Shown piece after piece: positions 48,748-57,719 of a stretch of DNA of 64,000 nt. The stretch lies in contig NZ_CP015102.1 of NCBI RefSeq assembly GCF_002214485.1, forward strand, positions 806,001 to 870,000. The letters run 5' to 3'. Under the pieces are notes generated by a model, which did not search any database, was not told where the DNA came from, and was given only the letters and a program-made list of their open reading frames with translations. Each line of letters starts with the position of its first letter. Position 1 is the stretch's first letter. This DNA comes from Thermococcus pacificus (lineage in GTDB: Archaea; Methanobacteriota_B; Thermococci; Thermococcales; Thermococcaceae). The translations under genes and the position numbers were made by a program.

Positions 48748-48759
48748 AAATTTATATAG
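48748..48759 (+). promoter_or_regulatory. TATA box of the ftsZ operon
   Basis: AAATTTATATAG at 48748-48759 is a strong archaeal TATA element. It predicts a transcript start near 48782, between two candidate start codons, which supports the downstream ATG (48810) as the ftsZ start. Confidence 0.65.
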
Positions 48760-48809
48760 TGGATGCATACAAAGTGAAACAGATGTTAAATTGCCCGGAG
48801 GGTGAAAAG

Positions 48810-49934
48810 ATGCTGAAGCTGATTGAAGACGCCATTGAAAGGACCTCCGCCGCCCCCAACAAAATCCCGGAGGCTCAGGCTCCGCAAACTGATATCGATG
48901 AGGAGCTCAAGAGGATTCTTGAGCAGATCCAGGCAAAGATATATGTTGTTGGTGTCGGCGGTGCCGGATGCAACACCATTAACAGGATGATGCAGGTCGG
49001 TATACAGGGGGCAAAGGTCATAGCAATTAACACCGATGCCCAGGATCTCCTAAAGGTTCGCGCCCACAAGAAGATACTCATCGGTAAGGAGCTTACCCGG
49101 GGTCTCGGTGCCGGAAACAATCCCAAGATGGGTGAGGAAGCCGCTAAGGAGAGCGAGAGGGAAATACGGGAGGCCCTTGAAGGGGCGGATATGGTCTTCA
49201 TCACCTGCGGTCTCGGTGGCGGAACTGGAACCGGTGCTGCTCCGGTCGTTGCCGAGATGGCCAAGAAGATGGGCGCTCTGACTGTTTCAGTGGTTACCCT
49301 TCCGTTTACGGTAGAGGGAATAAGGCGCATTAAGAACGCAGAGTACGGTCTCGAGAGGCTCAGGAAGAACAGCGACACCGTCATAGTCATCCCGAACGAC
49401 AAGCTCATGGAGGTTGCCCCGAACCTCCCGATCCACATGGCCTTTAAAGTGGCCGACGAGATACTCGTCCAAGCGGTCAAGGGCATCACCGAGCTCATTA
49501 CCAAGCCCGGACTGGTGAACCTCGACTTCAACGACGTTAGGGCCGTCATGAAGGACGGCGGAGTTGCCATGATCGGTATAGGCGAGAGTGACAGCGAGAA
49601 GCGCGCCCTCGAAGCCGCCCAGCAGGCTTTGAACAGCCCGCTCCTCGACGTCGACATCAGCGGTGCAAAGGGCGCTTTGATAAGCATCAGCGGAAGCGAC
49701 GTCAAGCTTGAGGAGGCCCAGCAGATAATCGAGCTCGTCACGAGCAAGCTTGACCCCGAGGCACAGGTCATCTGGGGCATCCAGCTCGACGAGGAACTTA
49801 ACAAAATGATAAGGATCCTCATAGTAGTCACCGGCGTCAGCTCACCCTACGCCGTCGCGGGGGAAGAGGAGACATCCTACTACGGTGAGGAGCAGGAGAG
49901 AAAAATTATTAAGCTCGACCTTGAGGAGCTTTGA
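48810..49934 (+). CDS. ftsZ: Cell division GTPase FtsZ
   Basis: A tubulin-like GTPase forming the division ring. The 374 residues start at ATG 48810 behind GGAGGGTG, after an N-terminal tail of about 50 residues. The core has [16 protein letters not shown], the tubulin signature [27 protein letters not shown] and the T7-loop region [13 protein letters not shown]. The C-terminal end is acidic ([23 protein letters not shown]). It leads the conserved ftsZ-secE-spt5-ribosomal protein run. Compare the divergent paralogue at 12668-13423. Confidence 0.96.
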   Translation: MLKLIEDAIERTSAAPNKIPEAQAPQTDIDEELKRILEQIQAKIYVVGVGGAGCNTINRMMQVGIQGAKVIAINTDAQDLLKVRAHKKILIGKELTRGLGAGNNPKMGEEAAKESEREIREALEGADMVFITCGLGGGTGTGAAPVVAEMAKKMGALTVSVVTLPFTVEGIRRIKNAEYGLERLRKNSDTVIVIPNDKLMEVAPNLPIHMAFKVADEILVQAVKGITELITKPGLVNLDFNDVRAVMKDGGVAMIGIGESDSEKRALEAAQQALNSPLLDVDISGAKGALISISGSDVKLEEAQQIIELVTSKLDPEAQVIWGIQLDEELNKMIRILIVVTGVSSPYAVAGEEETSYYGEEQERKIIKLDLEEL

Positions 49935-49972
49935 CGATCCTTTCGTTTTCAAAATTTAGTGAGGTGACAAGC

Positions 49973-50158
49973 GTGGCGACTACGACGGAAAAGCTTAAAA
50001 ATTTCTTCGCAGAGTCCCGGAGGGTTTTGCTGGTTACAAAAAAGCCGGGAATGAAGGAGTTTAAGTTGGCCGTCAAGATTACCGGCACTGGAATGATACT
50101 CATAGGCTCCGTCGGCCTTGTAATTCGCATGATCGGCTACCTCATTAGTGGCCAGTGA
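49973..50158 (+). CDS. secE: Protein translocase subunit SecE (Sec61 gamma)
   Basis: A 61-residue single-span protein. GTG 49973 is chosen because GAGGTGACAAGC precedes it and the helix organisation fits: an amphipathic first helix (TEKLKNFFAESRRVLLVTKKPGMKEF) and one membrane helix (GTGMILIGSVGLVIRMIGYLI). It is part of the SecYEG pore. Spt5 follows after about 20 nt, as in many archaea. Confidence 0.9.
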   Translation: MATTTEKLKNFFAESRRVLLVTKKPGMKEFKLAVKITGTGMILIGSVGLVIRMIGYLISGQ

Positions 50159-50179
50159 GCTGGAGATAGGTGATAGGAG

Positions 50180-50638
50180 ATGAGCGACGGCAAGATATTT
50201 ACAGTGCGCGTCACGGTGGGCCAGGAAGAGACCACCGCCAAGCTGATATACAGCAAGGTCAAGACCTACAACCTTCCCGTTTACGCGATATTGACGCCCT
50301 CAAAGGTTAAGGGTTACATCTTCGTGGAGGCCCCGAACAAGAGTGCCGTTGACGAAGCAATAAAGGGAATCCGACACGCTAAGGGGACCCTCCCGGGAGA
50401 GGTTAAGTTCGAGGAGATAGAGCACTTCCTCGAGGAGAAGCCCGCTGTGAGCGGCTTTGAGCCTGGAGACATCGTCGAACTCATCGCTGGCCCGTTCAAG
50501 GGTGAGAAGGCCAAGGTCGTCAGGGTTGATGAGGGCAAGGACGAGATAGTCGTCGAACTCGTCGGTTCAATCGTCCCGATACCGGTCACGGTGAGGGGCG
50601 AATACGTTAGACTTATAAGCAAACGTCAGAAGGAGTGA
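50180..50638 (+). CDS. spt5: Transcription elongation factor Spt5 (NusG)
   Basis: A processivity factor that binds the RNA polymerase clamp. The 152 residues have an NGN domain (about 1-85, [48 protein letters not shown]) and a KOW domain ([35 protein letters not shown]). Position between secE and rpl11 is the standard archaeal arrangement. Confidence 0.95.
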   Translation: MSDGKIFTVRVTVGQEETTAKLIYSKVKTYNLPVYAILTPSKVKGYIFVEAPNKSAVDEAIKGIRHAKGTLPGEVKFEEIEHFLEEKPAVSGFEPGDIVELIAGPFKGEKAKVVRVDEGKDEIVVELVGSIVPIPVTVRGEYVRLISKRQKE

Positions 50639-50662
50639 AAGAACCATTCAGAGGTGAGAAAG

Positions 50663-51154
50663 ATGGCACAGGTTGTTGAGGTGCTCGTTGAAGGAGGAAA
50701 GGCTTCACCCGGACCGCCGCTCGGTCCTGCTATCGGTCCTCTCGGACTCAACGTTAAACAGGTCGTTGACGAGATAAACAAGGCCACCAAGGACTTCGAG
50801 GGAATGCAGGTTCCCGTCAAGATCATTGTCACCGACCCCAAGAAGAAGACCTTCGAGATCGAGGTCGGTGTCCCGCCGGTCAGCCAGCTCATCAAGAAGG
50901 AGATCGGCGCCCCGAAGGGTTCAAGCGAGCCAGGACACAGCCCGGTCGGGAACCTTACCATGGAGCAGGTCATCAGGATAGCCAAGGCCAAGCAGGAGCA
51001 GATGCTCGCGGCTGACCTCAAGGCCGCGGCCAAGGAGGTCATAGGCACCGCTCTGAGCATGGGCGTCACCGTTGAGGGCAAGGACCCAAGGGAAGTCCAG
51101 AAGGAAATCGACGAAGGCGTTTACGACGAGATTTTCGCCAACGCCGAGGAGTGA
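50663..51154 (+). CDS. rpl11: 50S ribosomal protein L11 (uL11)
   Basis: Binds 23S rRNA at the GTPase-associated centre. ATG 50663 ([20 protein letters not shown]) follows GAGGTGAGAAAG. The L11 signature [35 protein letters not shown] and the C-terminal rRNA-binding part [26 protein letters not shown] are present. 163 residues, normal for the order. Confidence 0.96.
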   Translation: MAQVVEVLVEGGKASPGPPLGPAIGPLGLNVKQVVDEINKATKDFEGMQVPVKIIVTDPKKKTFEIEVGVPPVSQLIKKEIGAPKGSSEPGHSPVGNLTMEQVIRIAKAKQEQMLAADLKAAAKEVIGTALSMGVTVEGKDPREVQKEIDEGVYDEIFANAEE

Positions 51155-51159
51155 GGGAA

Positions 51160-51176
51160 AAGTTTAAAAATCCCTC
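51160..51176 (+). promoter_or_regulatory. Possible internal promoter upstream of rpl1
   Basis: The 79-nt gap between rpl11 and rpl1 holds AAAAGTTTAAAAATCCC, a BRE/TATA-like element, followed by a T-run (CTTTTT near 51176-51181). This could start an rpl1-rpl10-rpl12 transcript independent of ftsZ, or end the previous one. Confidence 0.4.
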
Positions 51177-51233
51177 TTTTTACGCATCTTTGACTTTTTC
51201 GGGCTTAAATCAAAACCGAAAGGAGGGCTGTAA

Positions 51234-51884
51234 ATGGCCTTTGACAGGCAGAAAATCGCGGAAGCGGTGAAGGAGGCGAAGGCCCGGGCTAAGCCGCGTA
51301 ACTTCACACAGACCGTCGAGATGGCAGTCAACCTCAAGGATATAGACCTGAAGAAGCCTGAGAACAGGTTCAAGCTTGAGGTTGTACTGCCCCACGGTCG
51401 TGGGAAGGAGCCCAAAATCGCGGTCATCGCTGATGGTGCCGTTGCCGAGGCGGCTAAAAAGCTCGGGCTTGATGTGATTAGTGGAGAGCAGCTTGAGGAG
51501 CTGGCAAAGAACCCCAGAGAGGCAAGGAAGCTTGCCAAGAAGTACGACATGTTTATAGCGGCCGCACCGCTGATGCCAAAGATCGGTAGGTACCTCGGTA
51601 AGTACCTCGGTCCGAGGAACAAGATGCCGCAGGTCGTTCCGCCGACCATGACGAACCTCGAACCGATAGTTGCCAGGCTCAAAAGGACAGTAAGGATACA
51701 GCTCAAGAACAACCCGGTCGTTCACGCGCCGATAGGAACCGAGGACATGGACGACGAGAAGCTCGCGGAGAACGCAGAGGCGGTTCTCAACGCGATCCTT
51801 GGAAAGCTTGAGCGCGGAGAGAACCAGGTGAAGTCAGTGTACGTCAAAACCACCATGGGACCGGCCGTCAAGGTGGAGAGGTGA
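51234..51884 (+). CDS. rpl1: 50S ribosomal protein L1 (uL1)
   Basis: Forms the L1 stalk. The 216 residues contain [30 protein letters not shown], the interdomain [34 protein letters not shown], and [18 protein letters not shown] at the end. ATG 51234 follows GGAGGGCTGTAA. Archaeal L1 commonly represses its own mRNA; I did not identify the mimic site in the leader. The stop is followed by rpl10 after 5 nt. Confidence 0.96.
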   Translation: MAFDRQKIAEAVKEAKARAKPRNFTQTVEMAVNLKDIDLKKPENRFKLEVVLPHGRGKEPKIAVIADGAVAEAAKKLGLDVISGEQLEELAKNPREARKLAKKYDMFIAAAPLMPKIGRYLGKYLGPRNKMPQVVPPTMTNLEPIVARLKRTVRIQLKNNPVVHAPIGTEDMDDEKLAENAEAVLNAILGKLERGENQVKSVYVKTTMGPAVKVER

Positions 51885-51889
51885 GGGAA

Positions 51890-52912
51890 ATGGCCCACGT
51901 AGCCGAGTGGAAGAAGAAGGAAGTTGAGGAACTCACCAAGATCATCAAGAGTTACCCAGTGATAGCGCTCGTTGACGTGGCCGGCGTCCCAGCCTATCCG
52001 CTCAGCAAGATGCGTGAGAAGCTCCGCGGCAAGGCACTCCTCAGGGTCAGCAGGAACACCCTCATAGAGCTGGCCATAAAGAGGGCCGCGGAGGAGCTTA
52101 ACAACCCCGAACTCGAGAAGCTCATCGACCACATTCAGGGCGGGGCCGGAATACTCGCCACCGAGATGAACCCTTTCAAGCTCTACAAGCTCCTTGAGGA
52201 GAGCAAGACCCCGGCTCCGGCCAAGCCGGGTGCGGTTGTTCCGCACGACGTCGTCATCCCGGCCGGACCGACTTCACTCGCGCCGGGTCCCCTCGTTGGT
52301 GAGATGCAGGCCCTCGGAATTCCGGCGAGGATCGAGAAGGGTAAGGTCAGCATACAGAAGGACTACACCGCCCTCAAGGCAGGGGAAGTCATAACCGACC
52401 AGATGGCAAGGATACTGAACGCGCTCGGAATTGAGCCGCTCGAGGTCGGCCTCAACCTGCTCGCCGCTTACGAGGACGGCATAGTCTACACTCCGGAAGT
52501 CCTTGCCATCGACGAGAGCGAGTACATCAACATGCTCCAGCAGGCCTACATGCACGCGTTCAACTTGTCCGTCAACACGGCCTACCCGACCAAGCAGACC
52601 ATCGAGGCTATCATCCAGAAGGCATTCCTTGGAGCAAAGAACGTCGCTGTCGAGGCTGGCTACATCACCAAGGAAACTGTGGAGGACATCTTTGGCAGGG
52701 CCCTTCGTGCAGTCCTGCTCATAGCCCAGAACCTGCCGGAGGAACTGCTTGACGAGAAGACCAAAGAGCTTTTAAACGCTCAGGCACAAATGGCAGTTGC
52801 CGCGGCTCCTCAGCCGACTGAAGAGAAGGTTGAGGAGGCCGAGGAAGAGGAAGAAGAGGAGGAAGCCAGCGAAGAGGACGCGCTTGCTGGACTGGGCGCG
52901 CTCTTCGGCTGA
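51890..52912 (+). CDS. rpl10: 50S ribosomal protein L10 (uL10, P0)
   Basis: The stalk base that anchors L12 dimers. The 340 residues start at ATG 51890 ([15 protein letters not shown]), after GTGAGGG. The rRNA-binding domain with [23 protein letters not shown] and an archaeal insertion domain are followed by a helical spine for L12 binding and the acidic end [23 protein letters not shown], shared with L12. Confidence 0.96.
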   Translation: MAHVAEWKKKEVEELTKIIKSYPVIALVDVAGVPAYPLSKMREKLRGKALLRVSRNTLIELAIKRAAEELNNPELEKLIDHIQGGAGILATEMNPFKLYKLLEESKTPAPAKPGAVVPHDVVIPAGPTSLAPGPLVGEMQALGIPARIEKGKVSIQKDYTALKAGEVITDQMARILNALGIEPLEVGLNLLAAYEDGIVYTPEVLAIDESEYINMLQQAYMHAFNLSVNTAYPTKQTIEAIIQKAFLGAKNVAVEAGYITKETVEDIFGRALRAVLLIAQNLPEELLDEKTKELLNAQAQMAVAAAPQPTEEKVEEAEEEEEEEEASEEDALAGLGALFG

Positions 52913-52991
52913 ACTTTCCATTTCCCTCGTATCCCTGAACGAATCCGTGTGAAATGAATGAAAAAAATGAAGATGATTGGAGGTGCGAAAA

Positions 52992-53312
52992 ATGGAGTAC
53001 GTGTATGCCGCTCTGCTGCTCCACGCCGCTGGTAAGGAGATAACCGAGGAGAACCTCAAGGCAGTCCTTGAGGCCGCCGGCGTTAGCGCCGACGAGGCCA
53101 GGATAAAGGCCCTCGTTGCCGCCCTCGAGGGCGTCAACATCGACGAGGTCATCGAGAAGGCCGCCATGCCGGTCGCCGCCCCGGTTGCCGTTGCCGCTGC
53201 TCCGGCCGCTGAGGGTGGCGCCGCTGAGGCCGCTGCTGAGGAAGAGGAGGAGGAAGAGGAGGAGGCCAGCGAGGAGGAGGCCCTCGCCGGTCTCGGTGCC
53301 CTCTTCGGCTGA
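52992..53312 (+). CDS. rpl12: 50S ribosomal protein L12 (P1 type)
   Basis: The stalk protein that recruits translation factors. The 106 residues start at ATG 52992 ([22 protein letters not shown]) behind GGAGGTGCGAAAA. The N-terminal helical dimer domain leads to an Ala-rich hinge ([20 protein letters not shown]) and the acidic tail ending [12 protein letters not shown]. It closes the ribosomal protein run; island C begins directly after it. Confidence 0.96.
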   Translation: MEYVYAALLLHAAGKEITEENLKAVLEAAGVSADEARIKALVAALEGVNIDEVIEKAAMPVAAPVAVAAAPAAEGGAAEAAAEEEEEEEEEASEEEALAGLGALFG

Positions 53313-54326
53313 ACCCTCTTCCATTTTGTCCGCCCTCGGGCGGACGCCTCAAACATTTTCTTTGAAGCTTTTCTAAAAGCTCCATCAAAAGTTTGTAGCT
53401 CCTCTCTAAGAAGTGTGTGAATAGGATTTCGGTCTTATAGGTGATTCTCTCTTGGGAACGTTTTAATCGGGCACATCGGCGATGGTTTACTCTTCTTTGA
53501 GACCAGTTAGGCGTCGGTTTGGAGTTAGACCCCTTGCTGGGTCAAATTTAAAATATTCCCACTTGAAAGTGGCTTTTTAAGAGGAAAATCACTTGGTTTC
53601 TGGCTTTTACAGGGAGCCACTAACTTTGATGAGACTTTGCGAAGGAAAATTTAAAGGGGGTGCGGGGGCGTTAGCCCCCCAGTAGCTTAAGAGAAAAGGG
53701 GTTGCGGGGTTTCACCCCGCATCGGGGGGTTTGAGAGTGCAGGAAACTTTGCACTGCAAAGTTTCATCAAAGTTTGTGATTCTATTGAAATTTGCCGTTT
53801 GAGAGAGAATTCCACGTGAAAAAAAGCTAGAATAAATCCTGAATTTTGCACTTCTAACGGGTCTCTTAACCAGAGTCCATTTACAACCGACGTCCGAAGG
53901 GCGTCAAACGAGAGGAACTACTCAAAACAATGGATATGAAAGAATTCAAGTCAAATGGTGCAGTAAAAAACGGAATTCACTTGCAATCCCCCATGAGAAG
54001 AATCACAAACCTTGATCAAACTCAACGGGACGTGCGTTGGAGCTTCGCTCCAACGTCGCGCAGGCGAACAAGCTTGATCAAAAGATTCCCTTTTTGTGTA
54101 CATGAGCAAAATATTAGGCGTGTGCTCTGTTGAGGCATAATTATCAGGGGTTTCTATGAAAAAGGGCCCTTTAAAACCGTTTCAACTTTATTATTGGCGT
54201 CCTTTGGACGCCGTTTGTAGGGTGAAACCCTTGCCGAAGAGCGAGTGGGTGAAAACCCCACTTAGAATTTTTAGCCGTTTAAACTGGCACTTATTTTCCG
54301 CCAGCGCTTTCGTTAGAAAGGGCTGA
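53313..54326. repeat. Palindrome-rich non-coding island C (rpl12 to tRNA-Arg)
   Basis: About 1 kb with no credible gene. Hairpin units are CGCCCTC-GGGCG near 53330, AAGCTTTT-CT-AAAAGCTT-like near 53366, GGGGC-GTTA-GCCCC near 53666, GCGGGGT-TTC-ACCCCGC near 53705 and GAAACTTTGCACTGCAAAGTTTC at 53743-53765. Further units are GACGTCC-GAA-GGGCGTC near 53889, CGTTGGAG-CTTCG-CTCCAACG near 54035 and GGCGTCC-TTT-GGACGCC near 54196. The 53800-54225 part parallels 1500-1910 of island A, including the strings CTCCAACGTCGCGCAGGCGA and TTATTGGCGTCCTTTGGACG. The right edge CCGCCAGCGCTTTCG...AAAGGGC is the tRNA-Arg trailer element. Confidence 0.75.
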
Positions 54327-54402
<76 letters not shown>

Positions 54403-54449
54403 TCGGAAGTGTTTTAAGGGCCGGCAAAATAAAGCTTGCGGTGGTTGGA

Positions 54450-54917
54450 ATGATGCTCCCTGACTGGAAAATCAGAAAGGAGATTCTCATCGAGCCCTTC
54501 AACGAGAAGTCCCTTCAGCCTGCTGGCTACGACCTGCGCGTTGGGAAAGAGGCGTACATAAACGGAAGACTCATCAACGTAGAGAAGGAGGGTAAAGTCG
54601 TAATCCCGCCCAAGACCCACGCGCTCATCCTAACCCTCGAGCGTGTGAAGCTCCCAGACGACGTGATGGGGGACATGAAGCTCAGGAGCAGCCTCGCGAG
54701 GGAAGGTTTACTCGGCTCCTTCGCCTGGGTCGACCCTGGGTGGGACGGCAACCTCACGCTCATGCTCTTCAACGCCTCGGAGGAACCCGTTGAGCTAAAT
54801 TACGGGGAAAGGTTCGTGCAGATAGCGTTTATACGCCTTGAGGGCCCAGCAAAAAACCCCTACCGCGGCAACTACCAGGGAAGCCAGCATCTTGTTCTCT
54901 CGAAGAGGAGAAAGTGA
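54450..54917 (+). CDS. dCTP deaminase/dUTPase family protein, probably dUTPase
   Basis: A 155-residue trimeric-fold enzyme that keeps dUTP out of DNA. The start is ATG 54450 or the adjacent ATG 54453 (MLPDWKIRKE), behind GGTGG. Family motifs are LQPAGYDLRVGKEA, DMKLRSSLAREGLLGSFAWVDPGWDGNLTLMLFNAS and RFVQIAFIRLEGPAKNPYRGNYQGS. The Asp of WVDPGWDG, needed by dUTPases, is present. The Glu that acts as general base in dCTP deaminases (in a ...VLEFYN-like strand) is Met here (TLMLFN). This agrees with the Pyrococcus relative known as a dUTPase despite deaminase-like sequence. Confidence 0.85.
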   Translation: MMLPDWKIRKEILIEPFNEKSLQPAGYDLRVGKEAYINGRLINVEKEGKVVIPPKTHALILTLERVKLPDDVMGDMKLRSSLAREGLLGSFAWVDPGWDGNLTLMLFNASEEPVELNYGERFVQIAFIRLEGPAKNPYRGNYQGSQHLVLSKRRK

Positions 54918-55254
54918 TCTCTTCCAAAAACCCACCTTTTTCTTATCCTAGGCGCTTCATATCCAAACTTGAACAAAAGTCCGCCATTACCCCTATCTTT
55001 TAGCTCCGCTTTTTTTCAAAGTGTCCAACGGCTCCTAAAAAGCGCCACCTGGGTGAGCCCCCCGATGGTTTCCTATGGCCCGTCCACAAATTCAGGGACG
55101 AAGCGGGTACTTAGTGATAGCCATATCCCCGAGCTGGATGTATTTAAGGGTGCATCCGCCTGTAAATCCTCGGAAATGGCCCCGTTTACCGAAAGGTTTA
55201 TATATCTCCAATTCCCAAAAGAAAACCGAAAAGCCCTTTAAGGAGGTGTTGTGA
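54918..55254. other. Intergenic region upstream of the histone gene, with a GC-rich patch
   Basis: About 335 nt. The first part is AT-rich with T-runs (terminator-like). At about 55030-55130 a GC-rich patch (AGCGCCACCTGGGTGAGCCC to GACGAAGCGGGTAC) has no reading frame that looks coding. It could be a small structured RNA, but I found no C/D box pair and no convincing H/ACA hairpin by eye. The histone promoter follows. Confidence 0.35.
55191..55206 (+). promoter_or_regulatory. Histone gene promoter (BRE/TATA)
   Basis: CGAAAGGTTTATATATC around 55190-55206 is an almost ideal archaeal BRE plus TATA box. It predicts a transcript start about 55230, 25 nt before the ATG, and GGAGGTG follows at about 55241-55247. 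Confidence 0.75.
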
Positions 55255-55458
55255 ATGGCCGAGCTTCCGATTGCTCCGATTGACAGGCTTATAAGGAAGG
55301 CCGGCGCTGAGAGGGTCAGCGAGGAGGCTGCCAAGGTCCTCGCCGAGTACCTCGAGGAGTACGCCATAGAGCTTGCCAAGAAGGCCAACGACTTCGCCAG
55401 GCACGCTGGCAGGAAGACCATCAAAGCCGAGGACATCAAGCTTGCCATCAAGGCCTGA
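55255..55458 (+). CDS. Archaeal histone
   Basis: A 67-residue histone-fold protein that wraps DNA as dimers and polymers: [20 protein letters not shown], helix 2 with [46 protein letters not shown]. No N- or C-terminal tail. It closely resembles Thermococcus/Pyrococcus histones A and B; which paralogue cannot be decided from one copy. Confidence 0.97.
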   Translation: MAELPIAPIDRLIRKAGAERVSEEAAKVLAEYLEEYAIELAKKANDFARHAGRKTIKAEDIKLAIKA

Positions 55459-55528
55459 AGGCCTTTTTGGCTTTTCTACTCATTTCTGAACCGTTACCGT
55501 TTTAAGCCCCTTCTCTCGGCTTCAGACC

Positions 55529-56803
55529 ATGCCGGAGATAGCCGTCAGGATGACCAAGCGCAACCACAATGCATTCGTCCACCTCCTTGGCGCCTTGGAA
55601 AGCCAAGGCTTTGATCTAAGCGAGCTTCTGATAACCAAGGACTTCAACGAAATTCTGAAGGCCAGGCCCAAGGTCGTCCTCTATTCCTTCTTCACCGAGG
55701 AAATATGGGGTTCCCTGCAGGAGGAGGTCAGGCTACTCAAAGAGCGGGGAGCGCTTTTAATTGCCGGCGGCTACCACGCGATAGCGATGCCAAAACACAC
55801 CCTCAGCCACCTCGGTTTTGACATAGCCGTCATCGGCGAAGGGGAGGAGGTTCTCTTCCAGCTCCTGAACGTCCTGAAGAGGACGGGCTACAGGATAACC
55901 AAAGACCTTCTAGACATCAGGGGGCTTGCCTTCCACATCAACGGCGAGTTTATCTTCACGGGCTTCGCGAAGGTCGAGGACTTCTGGCGCTTTCCACCTT
56001 ATCCTGAGAGCGTCCGCCTCATCTCACCGATAGAGATAACCCGTGGCTGTCCCTTCGGCTGCTACTATTGCCAGACGCCTTACATCAAGGGGCTGAGAAT
56101 GAGACACAGGCCGATAGACCAGATAGTGAAATACTCGAGAAGGATGAGAGACATGCGCTACATAACGCCGAACGCCTTCGCCTACGGAAGTCCCGGCGCC
56201 ATACTTAAGCTCGACAAGCTCGAGGCGCTCCTAAAGGCGCTTCAACCGCTGAGAAAAGAGGGGAGACGGCTCTTCTACGGCACCTTCCCAAGTGAGGTCA
56301 GGCCGGAGTTCGTACTCCCCGAGACGCTGGAGCTCCTCATTGACTACGCGGACAACAGGCGCTTGGCTATAGGCGCCCAGAGCGGTGATGATGCCATGTT
56401 AAGGGCCATGCACAGGCTACACAAAGTCGAGCACGTGCAGAGGGCCGTTGAGTACATGCTGGAATACGGCTTCGAGCCGGTCGTAGACTTCATCGTGGGC
56501 CTGCCCAACGAGAGTGAGGAAAGCCAGAGGAAGAGCATAGAGCTCATGAAGTGGATAATGAACAAGGGCGGAAAGGTTCGCGCCCACTATTTCATGCCCC
56601 TCCCCGGCACACCCTGGTCGAGGTGTAAGCCCTCACCCCTCAGTCCGGAAATGAAGAAGTTTTTGGGAAGAATGGCGGCGAAGGGGAAGATAGAGGGTTC
56701 GTGGGGCAAGCAGGTGGAGCTCTCGAGGAGGCTGCAGAGGCTCATCGATGAGTTTTACGAGGAGCCGATGAGCCACACGGTTCCGGTCAGGAACGTCTGC
56801 TAG
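55529..56803 (+). CDS. B12-binding-domain radical SAM protein (TIGR04013-like)
   Basis: A 424-residue protein. The N-terminal B12-binding-like Rossmann domain has ARPKVVLYSFFTEEIWGSLQEEVRLLKERGALLIAGGYHAIAMPKHTLSHLGFDIAVIGEGEEVLFQLL. The radical SAM core has the cluster motif CPFGCYYCQTP in SPIEITRGCPFG, then GAQSGDDAMLRAMHRLHKVEHV and VDFIVGLPNESEES. The substrate is unknown. ATG 55529 lies 70 nt after the histone stop; a separate transcript is likely. Confidence 0.82.
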   Translation: MPEIAVRMTKRNHNAFVHLLGALESQGFDLSELLITKDFNEILKARPKVVLYSFFTEEIWGSLQEEVRLLKERGALLIAGGYHAIAMPKHTLSHLGFDIAVIGEGEEVLFQLLNVLKRTGYRITKDLLDIRGLAFHINGEFIFTGFAKVEDFWRFPPYPESVRLISPIEITRGCPFGCYYCQTPYIKGLRMRHRPIDQIVKYSRRMRDMRYITPNAFAYGSPGAILKLDKLEALLKALQPLRKEGRRLFYGTFPSEVRPEFVLPETLELLIDYADNRRLAIGAQSGDDAMLRAMHRLHKVEHVQRAVEYMLEYGFEPVVDFIVGLPNESEESQRKSIELMKWIMNKGGKVRAHYFMPLPGTPWSRCKPSPLSPEMKKFLGRMAAKGKIEGSWGKQVELSRRLQRLIDEFYEEPMSHTVPVRNVC

Positions 56804-56847
56804 CGTTAGGCTTTTATGATCTTTTTCCAAAGATTCAACCGGGGGAG

Positions 56848-57189
56848 ATGTCGAAGTGGCTCGTCCCTGCGGTCTCTATAGGTCTGTTCTTGGCTTTCTC
56901 ATACATTGCATGGGGAGTTGAGAGCCTCATCTCTGCGGTCATACTTTCGGTGATACTCCTGCTCTCGACCTCGAGTCCAGGGCGGGCTGGGATTATCTTC
57001 TACTTCTTCATCGGCTTCCTTGCCGGCTTTGTGGTGGCTATAGTGATTGGCGTCAAAACGAACGCAACTGGCTGGGAGTCGGCGGTGCTTTTGACCCTGC
57101 CCTTTATTGGAGCACTCGTTGCCCTGCTCTACGGGAGAAGGAGCGACTACATGAGCTGGCCCGTCTTTGGCTTCAGGTACAAACGCTGA
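56848..57189 (+). CDS. Small four-helix membrane protein
   Basis: A 113-residue hydrophobic protein: segments LVPAVSIGLFLAFSYIAWGV, LISAVILSVILLLSTS, GIIFYFFIGFLAGFVVAIVIGV and SAVLLTLPFIGALVALLYG, followed by a short basic tail (GRRSDYMSWPVFGFRYKR). No functional motif. ATG 56848 follows GGGGGAG. Confidence 0.6.
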   Translation: MSKWLVPAVSIGLFLAFSYIAWGVESLISAVILSVILLLSTSSPGRAGIIFYFFIGFLAGFVVAIVIGVKTNATGWESAVLLTLPFIGALVALLYGRRSDYMSWPVFGFRYKR

Positions 57190-57243
57190 AGGTACGCCAA
57201 TAAGCTTATAACCGCATCCAATCGTTATCCAAGCGACGGCGAA

Positions 57244-57645
57244 ATGTACGCCGAAAACTATAAAAGATTCCTGGAGCTTATAGACAAACTGCGAGAGTTT
57301 GAGGGTGCCCTCATAGTTGAGGGCATGCGAGACGAGGTGGCTCTGAGGAATCTGGGGGTCAGGGCGGAGATAATAAGGCTCTCACGCCTGCCTTTGACCG
57401 AGGTTGCGCTCATCGCGTCATCGTATAAAGAGGTCATGATACTCACAGACTTCGACAGAAAGGGTGAAGAGCTCGCAAGGAAGCTCCTCCAGTATCTGGA
57501 GGGCTATCCCTGCAGGGTCGACGCAGAGACGCGCAGAGAGCTCAAGAGAATAGCAAGGAAGGACATCAAAGGGGTGGAGGACCTCTACGGCCTCTACCTG
57601 AAGGTCATCTCCGTTTCTGACCCCCTTCCGGAGGGGATTCGATGA
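57244..57645 (+). CDS. Toprim-domain protein (UPF0292 type)
   Basis: A 133-residue single Toprim domain with the catalytic Glu in ALIVEGMRDEVALRNLGV and the Asp-x-Asp in MILTDFDRKGEELARKLL. No fused helicase, primase or nuclease part. Its last codons overlap an in-frame upstream extension of dnaG, which itself has a Toprim domain, so the two are probably translated from one mRNA and may act in the same RNA or DNA process. Function is not established. Confidence 0.75.
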   Translation: MYAENYKRFLELIDKLREFEGALIVEGMRDEVALRNLGVRAEIIRLSRLPLTEVALIASSYKEVMILTDFDRKGEELARKLLQYLEGYPCRVDAETRRELKRIARKDIKGVEDLYGLYLKVISVSDPLPEGIR

Positions 57646-57719
57646 AGAGAAAGAAGACAGTGCTGCATCACATTTTGACTGAAAAGCAGAAGTTTGAAAA
57701 ACGGAAAGAGGGTGATGGT

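Noticed and set aside
53930-54133. 67-codon plus-strand open frame in island C
   Set aside because: No ribosome site; it crosses the same hairpins as island A and its product is not conserved there.
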